Positions 22,903 to 32,893 of a stretch of 64,000 bases of DNA are shown one piece after another (the first letter of the stretch is position 1; each line of letters begins with the position of its first letter). The notes under the pieces were generated by a model that saw only the letters and a program-made list of their open reading frames with translations, ran no database searches and was not told the origin of the DNA. The DNA comes from Guyanagaster necrorhizus (lineage: Eukaryota > Basidiomycota > Agaricomycetes > Agaricales > Physalacriaceae), in assembly GCF_019112545.1 (NCBI RefSeq), contig NW_025064883.1, positions 1,128,100 to 1,192,099 of the forward strand. The letters are read 5' to 3'. A program made the position numbers and the translations under genes.

Positions 22903-23382
22903 TCCCTGACATTGAAAATCCCTTAAAGAGTTTGAAAATTTGCTGCCGTAGGTTTATTGCCGTGTCTTTTCCCTCCTGTACTTTTGTATTTAGGTAGGAT
23001 ATATCTCAGTATTACAAGTATAAAATTTCTAAGACTTACGATGTGGGGCAATTTTACCATTCAATTACTGGGACAGCTGCTCAAGCCTTTTCAAGCAAAA
23101 ATGGTCCTTTCCGAACTTCCCATCCATCCAAAATTTCCGGGAAACCTCTCAGAGATGGATATAAAGCATGTCTATCTAATTCATGAAATGTTATATTACT
23201 TTAACGGTTGAATGGTAATTTTTCCCTCATCGTAAGTCTTAGAAATTTTATACCTGTAATACTGAGATACACATCTACCTAAATACAAAAATACAAGATG
23301 GAGAAGAGGCGGCGATGAAGCTACGGCAGCAAATTTTCAAACTCTTTAAGGGATTTTCAATGTCACAGGGAGTGGTAGTAGT
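22903..23382. mobile_element. Foldback element with long terminal inverted repeats (MITE-like)
   Basis: The left arm (about 22903-23070) and the reverse complement of the right arm (about 23203-23382) align for some 165 bases, with few mismatches and small gaps. A 40-base block from ttgaaaatcccttaaagag (starting 22912) to gctgccgtag (ending 22951) is identical in the two arms, and another shared block reads taaaatttctaagacttacg. About 130 unpaired bases form the loop. The outer ends are near tactatcactccctg on the left and its equivalent on the right. No transposase frame is present, so a non-autonomous element is inferred. A target-site duplication is not clear. Confidence 0.8.
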
Positions 23383-23628
23383 ACTGACTCCAAATTTTCC
23401 TGCAAACTAAGTAGATGGCATACTGCGGCCATACCATTTCTGCCATCCGTGAATCGCTGCAGAAATGAACTTCATGCAGTTGAGATTTTATTATCTTTCT
23501 TCCTACCTATATTATGGACTCGGAACGGTAGGGGCGTGCACATGACGAAAGGAACGGAAACGACGGTCCGGACACTTAGCCCCCCTTATTTATATCGTAC
23601 CCTACTTGGGATCTACGTCTCTTTTCCC

Positions 23629-24655
23629 ATGGCCCTTGCTTCCAACAAAATAGTTTGCATTACCGGTGCATCTCGAGGGATTGGTCGCGGCTGGTACACC
23701 TTCTTTTTTCGCGAAAACATCCAACGACCTTGATAACATATCGTAAAGTGCTCTAGAGTTTGCCAAACACGGCGCTTCTGGGCTGGTCTTGCATTACTTT
23801 GAAAAAGATGAAGAGATCCTGTCTTTGAAAGCTGAACTTGAAACCCACGATACTCGAGTTGTTACGGTATATGGCGACATTTCTGATCCCGCTACTTCAA
23901 CCAAGGTAGGCGTAATCGTATCCGGCAGTCATTGCTGCTGAACATCTTATTTCAGATCGTCCAATCAGGCGTCGATGCATTTGGCCGTATAGATGTTCTT
24001 GTCTCCAATGCTGGAATATGTCCCTTTCATGAATTTCTCACCATGCCTCTCGAAATCTATGAACGAACGCGAAAGGTTAACCTCGATGGATCATTCTACA
24101 TCGTGCAAGGTAATTTAAACAATTTTACACTTCGCTGTTTTGCTTTACTTCTATGACAGCTGTCGCAAATCAAATGAAGAATCAAATTCCCCAAGGCGGC
24201 GCGATTGTTGCAATCTCCTCTATTTCTGCATTCTTTGGTGGGGAATTCCAATGGTGCGTACTTCACATCTCTCGTAATTCGACTGCATCCTTGTAATGTT
24301 GCAGCCATTATACGCCAACGAAAGCCGCGATATTGTCTTTCATGCAGAGCTGTGCTATAGCGCTCGGCAAGTATGGCATAAGAGCCAATGCAGTTCTCCC
24401 GGGCACGATAGCCACAGATATCAACAAGGAAGATTTATCTGATTCTGACAAAAGGGAATATATGATAAAGAGGACGGCCCTCGGTCGTCTTGGAGGTTCG
24501 TGCTATGCTCGAACTGGAATGATCGGCAAGCTAATATGTATCAAGCCCCCGATGACATTGCTGGTCCTGTCGTTTTCTTAGCCAGTGATCTAGCGAAATA
24601 CATTACGGGGACGTCATTGCTGGTAGATGGAGGAATGGGTAGTAATTTACAATGA
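23629..24655 (+). CDS. Short-chain dehydrogenase/reductase, L-rhamnose-1-dehydrogenase-like
   Basis: The start MALASNKIVCITGASRGIGR has the Rossmann TGxxxGIG motif. It joins through a gtacac donor to CALEFAKHGASGLVLHY. VSNAGICPF is the NAG motif, AIVAISSISAFFGG holds the catalytic Ser, and HYTPTKAA is the YxxxK. GKYGIRANAVLPGTIATDI follows, and the chain ends GTSLLVDGGMGSNLQ. Length is about 255 residues. The HYTPTKA block, the KYGIR.NA.LPGTI segment and the NLQ end resemble, from memory, fungal NAD(P)-dependent L-rhamnose-1-dehydrogenase (LRA1-type) more than FabG. It is convergent with a cupin protein whose stop is only 24 bases away. The sugar specificity is inference. Confidence 0.8.
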
Positions 24656-24679
24656 ACAATGTAGACCGGGCCGCCGGCC

Positions 24680-25477
24680 CTACTCAACCAACTCAGGTGC
24701 CAAAGTGTTCCCGTTTATCAAGGCGGGTTCTGCGGACAGCAAAACAGTAACCCAACGTGCCCAAGAAGTGCTGGAAGGATTCTTCCATGCATGCATAGCG
24801 CCCTTCATAACGACCGTGTCTCCCGGAGTATCGAGCAACTTCTCGGTACCATCCTCCATGAGTAATATAACTTCTCCGTGAACTATGAAGGTCCAATCGC
24901 AATGACGGCATAGCGTACAACAGAGGCTTTAAGGATACATACCTAGAATGTTGTAATCCAGAGACGAAGTCCGATGCTGTCATGAAAATAAATACAGGTT
25001 ACAGTCATTAGAAGAAATGTATCTCTACCATTGGTGTTACAGCACCAGGTGGTAACTCGGTTGCCGCGCAGTTGGACCCATTCGAGGGCACGATTCCAAG
25101 ATTGATGTACGGATTGAGGGTCCTCAGTATCCCGTCTTCACTGTATGATTGAAGATGTATTTCAGACTTCAGAAGCTGTGCGCTTATTTGAAACGCACGA
25201 AGAATTGTTATCATTTGTGGGAAGAGAATCCAATGTACGCCAGATGGGTGCACCTCGTCCCCCTTGAACAATAGGGATGTCCTTAGATTTAGAAGTGATT
25301 AAAACGAAGACAAAACCGCATAGGCATATAACTCACCGCCCATTGCAAGTCGGCGTCGATTTGAATAGTACCTTGCCCTTTCAAATTGTGGGAGGTCTAC
25401 GCTTGTAACTAACCTTGATCTGAAGGTAGGTTGAAAGCACATACCACAATACGACGAATCTGAGGGGCTTCCGACAT
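24680..25477 (-). CDS. Cupin-domain protein
   Basis: Starts MSEAPQIRRIV at 25477 (an in-frame ATG two codons upstream is possible) and ends ALINGNTLAPELVE, although the last residues depend on frame choice. The core is a single cupin barrel: ELPPGAVTPMVRMHRTSSLDYNI with motif 1 residues, VHGEVILLMEDGTEKLLDTPGDTVVM, then motif 2 MHAWKNPSSTSWARW. Small stand-alone cupins of this kind are common in fungi near dehydrogenases, with mostly unknown substrates, usually sugars or aromatic acids. The HRTSSLDYN and HAW histidines could hold a metal. Its 3' end almost touches the rhamnose-dehydrogenase-like SDR. Confidence 0.75.
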
Positions 25478-25708
25478 GGTCATCGAGAGAAAAGACAGGA
25501 AAAGATTTATAAAGACGATCAAATGGATGTCACGTTGGTACCTCCAACTTAGCCGGTGGGCCGGTGGTGGGCCGTACCCAGATGTGTTCATATAGGACAA
25601 CTACATAGTACATCAATAGGCGGATAAAGCACAGAGACCTCGGTAACGAAAGATCCGCAGGTGATTGTACATGCTGTCTAAGGTGCAGTATCTGCGACAG
25701 CCGGAAGG

Positions 25709-27023
25709 TCAGTTGGAGAACAAGGACGAAGCATAAGACGGACAGTAATAGTACTCATCGATTAAGGGAATCCAATCCTTCATCAAAGCACCGAGTAGTC
25801 CCAACAAGGGTGCGTGAGACGTCTTCTCGGCTATCGCTTCTAACTTGGGTCTAATGAACAAGATTAGGGACTAATTGACAATGCGATGTAGACCTGCGTA
25901 CCGTGTATAAGTTTCCCAGATGGAGCCACGCAAGAGATACCAAATCATGTCCTTGTCTCTCCGTCCGTATTCAGAACGCTCGAGCTGAGCGGAAGTGAGT
26001 GGAGTCCGTCGCAGGCTCCGTGATATTAGCTCCATAGCCAATGCGGTCGTAAGCGCACGATTAGAACGTCGGTCAGTGAATAGTAGTGTAGCTGGCAATC
26101 ATTTATCAGTCTGGTGGAAGTCTCAAGTAGACTACTCGTACCATAGACAAGAGGTCTCAAGATATACACAATTTCTGAGAGCCATTCCTGAGGCGCAGAC
26201 AGCGTTCTGACGAGAGACAGAGACGGTTTGACTGATGACGAAGTCAAAGCTTTGGGAAGGAGATAATCCTCAGCGGAGTGTTCGGATCGAGAGGGCGGGG
26301 GTGACACCAGCAGCGGGTGCGGTGACAAGGGTATATGGTTATTTTTGAGATGATCCGGCGTTGCGGGAAGTGAGGATGAAGGGCTTGAAGGTGCGAGTGT
26401 AGGAGATGAGGCATTGGAAGCTGACGCAGGAGGCAATGCGGTAGGATCGAAGTCTCGTTCAGGTATTGGAGGCGACATTAACGGTTTCCTTGTGATCCTC
26501 AAAAGAAGCAGGCGGAGAGCAGCCCTGAAACGAAAATTAAAGTCAGAGAAAGCAGCGACAAGATGAGAACGCACTTGATCGCCTCAAGGATCAGTATGCT
26601 CCGCCACCGGTTCTGTGAGGACACCTTCCGGCGCAAGCCCATCTCGATGACCAGCTCCGTATACCGTATGAGCTCTAGCGTCCGAGCAATCCACTTGTAT
26701 ACATTGCTCTTTTCTGTCCACGCTCTTGTGAAACGCGAATGAAGTGAGGCTGGGATAAGTGGGTGGTACTTGGGATCACTTCGCACGACTTTGGCAAGGA
26801 GGGTGTCGTGATACATGCTCATTACGTTGAGCAGCGTCGAAACTGGTTAGATGGTTGAGTATACATCAAGAGAAATGGGCGTCTACTGACGTGCTTCGGA
26901 AGCCAGCTCAGCATCCTTGAATCGACCTGGTAGAAACCAGGTGAAGGATCTCAGGGTAGATTCGAGTGAAGAGATTGTGGAGACATTTTTGAGAAGAAAA
27001 GATTCGTATCGAGCGACAGCCAT
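25709..27023 (-). CDS. PEX16: Peroxin Pex16-like peroxisomal membrane protein
   Basis: Starts MAVARYESFLLKNVSTISSL at 27023, continuing RSFTWFLPGRFKDAELASEA and STLLNVMSMYHDTLL. These are characteristic of Pex16, as are YTELVIEMGLRRK and the hydrophobic AALRLLLLRITRKPLM. A long Pro/Ser-rich insert of about 90 residues precedes SEIVYILRPLVY. The end has ELISRSLRRTPLTSAQLERS, ERRDKDMIWYLLRGSIWETYT-like wording and WIPLIDEYYY. Pex16 inserts peroxisomal membrane proteins and helps make new peroxisomes. The short tail after YYY is unusual and depends on the last exon frame. Confidence 0.85.
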
Positions 27024-27604
27024 GGCCCAGGTGCACGATGAGGAAAGAGAAAAGAGTGGGATATTACCGAGTATATCAGTATTTGTTAGCTGAACGTGAT
27101 AATGTATCTTCTTCCGGCTATGTCCTCCCTGGCCGGCTTACGCTCCATTTGCGTCGCCATTCAGGACCATCGAAGCTAACGAAACTCGCTGCAGCTCGTT
27201 GCCTTTGCGAACCCTTAATGTCATGCCAGTATTCTCCGATTTCTCGCCTCGTGGCGGCGCATGGCTTGAACGAGGAAAGTTCGTTTCTGATACAGGAATG
27301 TCAATTTACGAGAAACATACCACGAGGACCGGCTCGCGCATATATATATCAGGCTTGTCAAGTCGACATGTTGTGGGTACCCAACTCGCATGCTCCAGTC
27401 CTCAGCCTTCCACCTGGATTATTACCGGGTCAGTCCAGTTAGAGGCCAGTTAGAACCCTATGATACAACCACTGCGAGAAATTGGAGGTACATCCAGACT
27501 ACTGATACGCCCAATGAGCTCAAGGTACGATACTGATCTCCATGATCCCGCTTTCCAGACCTTATTTTTGGCCGTAGGTTCTTTTGCCCCCATCGGTCGC
27601 GTCA
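27024..27604. promoter_or_regulatory. Divergent upstream region of Pex16 and the gene at 27605
   Basis: About 580 bases with open frames of 80 to 134 codons but no recognisable domain or splice pattern. It most likely holds the two promoters. A 5' exon of the right-hand gene cannot be excluded. Confidence 0.4.
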
Positions 27605-28956
27605 ATGTACGAGCAACTCTTGAGGCTCGAGGTCATGGAGCTAGAAAAGCAAGCTACTGTTTCCTGGGAGCGAATACTCGAAATCAGGCATCTCAAGGTG
27701 TCGTCAACTCTCCTTTTTTCTCTCGTATTTGACTTATCCTGGCTACCTATTGTTCAAAAGGACCGGATGATGCGCAAATGTCAACGACTATCAAGGGTAC
27801 TCCCTCCCAAGCGAATTGGTCGTGGTGACCCATTTGTCTTCCAGACCCTGATTGCACCTGAAAATTTTCGTTTGAAGGAGATGGAGACATGGTTCCACCA
27901 GGAGCAATTGCGATACAAGGGTAGACCGGTCGTTTATCCCACTGCACAGAGTGCACCTCCACGGAACTCTTGCTGCGTCCGGTGTGCACGCGCGACTCAG
28001 CCTGACCTCGCTGTGTCAGCACCATCCGCTGCACCATACCTGAAATTGGACCAGGCTCGTTCTTCTCGAGTGAAAGAAGTAGCTCCAAAGTCACTCAAGA
28101 GGATGCCCACATCTAGTCGCGCAGCTTCTCCTCCGACAGAGGCTGTCAAGCAGGAGCTATCAGTCAAAGAGATACCAATATCTCCCGCGTTTGTGCCGGA
28201 GGATATTGACTTGGAAACAAAGCTAACTAAGGCCGATGTGGTCCAGGCGGAGAACGCTGACGTTGACATCGCCCCACCAGCTCACGAAAGTATTCCCATT
28301 GATGCCGAGGAACGTAATGATTCTTCAGACTCTTCGACAATAGCGCCTACACCTCCCGCCTCACCGCCACCACTTCCGCACCTTTTACGAATATCAGATA
28401 CATCTCTGGTCAAAGATATTTTGGAAGCAGAATCTTCGACTGCTACCGAACTTGGGCAGGAACCACCTGCAACTAGACCCCCCTTGGTCCGCCGGAGGAG
28501 TTGCATCAAACGGTCCAGCGTTGGTGATTCTGTAAAGACGGTATCGTGGGCTGATGATCGGGAGTGGACAGAGCGGTTACCAAAGAGACCTCTAACCCCT
28601 GAACCGGTGGTGGTAGAAGAACCTGGTGTGTACCATCTTGAATTTCACTGATGTATTCTGACTCGTGTCAGATTCCACATGGGGCGAGAACTACGATGAA
28701 CATGTCTCTAGACTTGACATACTGCACCGCGAGTTGACGAAGAGTCTGGAGGAGATTCGAGCAGATCCGGCGCATTTTCGGGCAGTGGATGCCATCATTT
28801 CTGATCATAAGCAGAAGGTAACAGCATTTGGGAACTGTTATGTTGGCCAACCTGGCAGTTTCCTGGATCAAGGCAAGTGCTTACTTAGAGTTTTCGTGGC
28901 CCTTTTTTCGCTTACTTTGTTGCAGTACAAGAGGATGAGGACGGGGATGAGGACGG

Positions 28957-28987
<31 letters not shown>

Positions 28988-29020
28988 TACGGCGATTGGG
29001 ACGGAGATGACGACACATGA
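27605..29020 (+). CDS. Low-complexity protein with possible PP1-docking motif and acidic tail, family not recognised
   Basis: Starts MYEQLLRLEVMELEKQATVSWERILEIRHLK. An intron at about 27695-27757 leads to KDRMMRKCQRLSRVLPPKR. A globular segment has FQTLIAPENFRLKEMETWFHQEQLRYKG, then CCVRCAR, followed by some 200 disordered Ser/Pro/Glu-rich residues. RRRSCIKRSSVGDSVKTVSWADDREW contains KTVSW, which fits the [RK]-x-[VI]-x-[FW] rule for protein phosphatase 1 docking and sits beside phosphorylatable RRRS and KRSS. DSTWGENYDEHVSRLDILHREL follows. The last exon adds about 30 mostly Asp/Glu residues and depends on a GC-AG intron starting at 28873. Function unknown; a PP1 regulator is a guess. Confidence 0.65.
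28930..29015 (+). repeat. GAGGAC-type hexanucleotide tract coding an acidic tail
   Basis: Repeated gaggacgaggac units encode alternating Glu and Asp at the C terminus of the preceding gene. The frame stays open to the stop at 29018, supporting translation. Confidence 0.7.
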
Positions 29021-29102
29021 ATGTTACGATAGTTCAGTGAGGCGGACAACATATTCATGGATATCCTGTGTGATTTAGACTTTCTCGGACACTTCGCGAC
29101 AT

Positions 29103-30114
29103 TTACCCGCCGTCCGAACTTTCAGCGTCGCTGTCTCCATAATCTGCGAGCCCGCCCAGGCCGGTGCTGGTGTTTTTCTGTATTTCTTCCTCTGCCAACT
29201 GCAATCGCGTTGTTGCTTTGATGGTGTTCCAGGCTCTGCCCCATCGACCTTTCATGAATGCAAAAGCTGGCTGTTTGTCACCGAAATCAACCAGGACCTT
29301 CATCTCCATCTGAGTTGGGTTTGTTGCTGACAAAATAAGTTTTGCTGTCCTGCGCATAACCTCTTTCACAGATTGTTCGGGCTGACAATTGCATCAAGAA
29401 ATCGAGGATGTAGTTTAATGCATAAGAACTGTACCTCCTCGTCGCTACCTCCCCATTGTTCGTCCTCGTCCCCATCTTCAGCGAGGCGCGCACGTAGTCG
29501 CTCCTCTCTGGCTTCATCGTTGAGGCGTCTCTTCTTCTCCCGACGGTAGTCATCCGCTTCTTCGGAAGAAAAGAAAAAGGTGTCTTCTGTGTCTGAAGGT
29601 AAATCAGACCACCCGCCAGGTGATTCTGGAAGAACAGAACGTCCTGCACGTTCGACGTCGTTATCATCTAGAAGCAAGCGAGCATCGTATCTGTAGTCAA
29701 GAAGCTGTCAGAATTGTTACGGCCTACAGATAGGATAGGGATGAAAATTCAAAGAAACAATCTGAATCCTTGGCTAGATAAGCAGTTCTGAACGATTCAA
29801 AGTATATATCGAGACAACAGGGAACACTCATACCTGTCCACCCAGAGAATATCGGGTTTGTCTGTATTATTCCCATGTTCACCCAAGTGTATAAGACCGT
29901 CGCCTATCGAACGACTTGCACCAACGTTCACTTCTAAGGATTTTGCAGCAGATTTCGCGCGACGACCTCGTATTATGTCTGCTTCATGGGCTTGGATATA
30001 GAGCTGATTGGATGTCGATGAAGAGGCATCCGGTGGGCCCTGATCTGATGCATGGTGACTCTGACTCGACCGTTTGTTCTGGCTGCTGCTCTTACGTTTT
30101 CGAGAAGAGGACAT
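29103..30114 (-). CDS. Small charged, probably nuclear protein, family not recognised
   Basis: Starts MSSSRKRKSSSQNKRSSQSH at 30114, with a basic Ser-rich N terminus. It continues PDILWVDRYDARLLLDDNDVE, then an acidic SDLPSDTEDTFFFSSEEADDYRREKKRRL. The final exon has a folded-looking segment: SVKEVMRRTAKLILSATNPTQMEMKVL, then VDFGDKQPAFAFMKGRWGRAW and LGGLADYGDSDAESSDGG. Three exons join in phase (R-Y at the first join, E-P at the second). The basic/acidic pattern suggests a nucleic-acid-linked nuclear protein. I do not recognise the domain. A TGACGTCA site lies 38 bases upstream of the start. Confidence 0.65.
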
Positions 30115-30449
30115 GATATCTGCGGGGAAGTCTGCCGCAGGATCGTACAGCTGACGTCATTTTCCCACAGCCAAGTTATCTATGCTCTCTCGGGCTCCCA
30201 ACAGACTCCGGGGTCAGATCATATGTTCCAGAGTGTCTGGCCCCAGCAGCGACAGTCGATGGGACCATATTTAGCCCCCATTCTGCAGCGGCGCTACAAG
30301 TAGTTTTTGTTGGTAGCGGCGCCAGCTTTTGGAACAAAGAACATTGCTCAGTACATGTATGGCGAACAATAGAACTGGATAATAACAAGTACCATAATAT
30401 CTATATTAGGCCGCCAAATAAATACCCAATATCATTACTAGAGCGTCAT
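30115..30449. other. Intergenic; CRE-like site and small inverted repeat
   Basis: 335 bases separate the start of the preceding minus-strand gene and the stop of the CorA-like gene. It holds TGACGTCA at 30152-30159 and a short hairpin-capable ctgcgg...ccgcag at 30120-30140. No gene is supported. Confidence 0.45.
30152..30159. promoter_or_regulatory. TGACGTCA (CRE/ATF-type site)
   Basis: A full palindromic CRE lies 38 bases before the ATG of the 29103-30114 gene, close enough to matter for its promoter. bZIP factors of the Atf1/CREB group bind such sites in fungi. Chance occurrence is possible. Confidence 0.35.
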
Positions 30450-32736
30450 TCAGTACTTCGCACGCCGCCTCTTTGCCTGTAACCACCACCTCCAAACCAT
30501 TAACAAGTAAGTGGTTGTAATCACTACCGCCAGAGAAATAACAATTCCAAATCCATAATACGGGTATTCAGGGGTCAGGCCATTACCGGGGATGGTGACA
30601 TTCACCGAGCATAGGCCTGTGGGGATTCAAAATGAGAACAAAAACTTTGATGATAGCGAAAAGACTTTTACCAATTAATGTTTGGATGCACAGGACCCCT
30701 ATACTGACAACCGTCACGACGATGAGAGATTTATCCATGCCTGGCTTGGTGAGAGAGACTGATGTACGCAGCTGGGAAAGATAGATAGGATGCGACTGGC
30801 TAAGCATACGCTCATAATGCGCTAGCGAATGCTGCAAGGTAAGAATGTGATCTGAATAATGGAAAGCGAATTAGAGCGACATCATCAGATATTCGAGAGC
30901 ACAGCACAAACGTACCCTGAATATCTCCCATATAAATAGCGATTTCAGCGTCGTCGGTCTTTTTCTCATGCCCTGACAACAAACGCTTCCGTATCTGTAA
31001 CACGACGTCGGCCTTGGATGCCAACAAGCGTGTCAGGGAGGTAACGAGACGGCGAGCTTTAGCCATACGACGCAAGGTCGAAGTGGTGGGACTGAGGGAA
31101 GAAGACGTATCCATTGTGAAAGTCTGCTTTCGACGTTGTCTAAACAAACGCTTTATCCTTCTAAACAGGATAGGAAGCGGAGGCCGAGGAAGGAAAAATC
31201 TAGTTTGGAGGCTAAGGTCTTCCTGCTGTAGTGGTTTTTCGGACAACTGCTCCTTTTCCTTATCGACACCATGGACGGTCACAGAAGACAGTGGCGTCGG
31301 ATTGTTGACTTGCTCTACTAGCGATGGATTGAAGTCGTGGCGAGCTCCCGGGCGTAGAGAGAAGACAAGTTCTTCAATCGCGACCACTTCCTTCTCGATC
31401 TCTTCCAAGAAGGGGAAGAAAGAATCGACAATTGAGTCCAATAGACCATGAGCAATCCAAGCTGCATACAGTGCTTTCAGCGGATGTCGTCTTGTTATGA
31501 CAGCTATTGCTCACCCGAAGACAAGCTGCGAACTTCTTCCAACATGAAAAGACGGCTTCTAACACGATCGGTGTGCTCCGATATGTCTGTGAAATGGAAC
31601 TGTCGTACATGAGCCCTCTTCATATCTGCGCGAGGTATTGAACATACTATGCAGATACCTTCATTGAACACAACAATGTAAACGTTGGCCTCCCCCAATA
31701 TGCCTTCATCAGGTTGGCTGCCTCCAATTTCCGCGTTTCTATGAAGTCGAGTGTGGAGGCAGCCTTCGCGACTGCCCATGCTTTCAATAGCTCTGAAGGA
31801 AATGAAGTAATAACCAAGTTTTGGGAAAAGCTCAAGCTTCTCTCTCGGGTCCTGCTGTAAAATGTCTTCCAGAGTCAGTGGATGAAGATGAAGCAGCTTG
31901 CCGATGGCATGCATATCAGCTGAAGTCGGGGAAGCCACATCGAGGAACCAGGTTTTGGGAGACGGGTTGTTGACAATGCCTATCGATGCCACCGACGGCT
32001 CCAGGTCTCGCTGCTTTCCCTTTCTTCGGATTCCGTTGAGGTCAGCGAGAGATGCTGGACGAGTGGAGATGGTGGTTTGAGGAAGCAAGATATTTTGATA
32101 AACGGAAGCTGTATCGGGTATCCTGGTAAGGCGAGCTCGTTCTTGGTATCTGCGAGCTTTCGAGGCCTTTTTCAAAGCCGTGTCGAGTTGACTGAGAACA
32201 AATGGTAACGAAGAAGTGAGGGTCAATTTCCGTGCTTGTTGAGAACCTTCCGGGATATCAGCTTGCACGAAGATGCGGTATGCGGGAGATAGGTATAGCG
32301 TAAATTGACGTGGAACCAGCCTCGACTCCTCCCGAGCCTTGATCAAGCTAATTCGCGCTGCAATATCCCGGTCGGACTGGTCACTGTGGAGGTTTCCCAT
32401 GCTCAAACGACGCCTCCGCCTCCGAGCCATTTGGGATCGCGTAAGTGTGACTATGGAAGACTGGGACGAGGAAGCCAACGAGGACGAGTAGCTGGAGACT
32501 CCGCCTCGAGCCCAGCGAGAAATTGCATGCTCCACGACGGTTGCGATTGTGCCCAGCCGGGCGACACCAAAACCTGAACCGGATAAAGACGATGATGAGG
32601 ACGATGAGGACAAAACTGAGTCTGGCCGCGGTGACGGAGGGGGAGGGGGTAAGGGGCCTCTGTAGATATCGTCGTCGCCGTCGTTGTCATCATTGGGGGG
32701 AGGGAAGACAGTAGGAGGCAGCAACAATGAAGACAT
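30450..32736 (-). CDS. CorA/Alr1-Mnr2-like metal ion transporter lacking the GMN motif
   Basis: Starts MSSLLLPPTVFPPPNDDND at 32736, with a long disordered, Ser- and Pro-rich N terminus. The cytosolic CorA domain includes WFLDVASPTSADMHAIGKLL, HPLTLEDILQQDPREKLELF, YYFISFRAIES and RAHVRQFHFTDISEH. An intron near 31470-31520 restores the family block SSAWIAHGLLDSIVDSFFPFL. A stalk helix follows, with LRRMAKARRLVTSLTRLL. The first span (SLIVVTVVSIGVLCIQTLIG) runs into LCSVNVTIPGNG, where canonical CorA proteins have GMN. The second span is GFGIVISLAVVITTTYLLMV, then a basic tail. Expected at the plasma or vacuolar membrane, but loss of GMN puts Mg2+ selectivity in doubt. Confidence 0.83.
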
Positions 32737-32893
32737 GGTCAAATCAGCTTTCCTGCAGTCGCGGCGACGCCGAAGACTACAGTGGGCGTTGACTATGCCG
32801 CTTAAGGTCGGTGTCGCATGTGTGAAGTGAATTGAACCCAAAAAAACAGACACGGAATAAATTCATGATGGCCTAAGTTTAGACATTCCCACG

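Noticed and set aside
22383..22926. Val/Ser/Pro-rich plus-strand and Thr/Glu-rich minus-strand frames
   Set aside because: They are other frames of the Arg/Asp/Ser repeat region of the RBM39-like gene.
22957..23211. 84-codon plus-strand frame inside the foldback element
   Set aside because: It covers arm and loop sequence with no transposase or other motif and no support from the mirrored arm.
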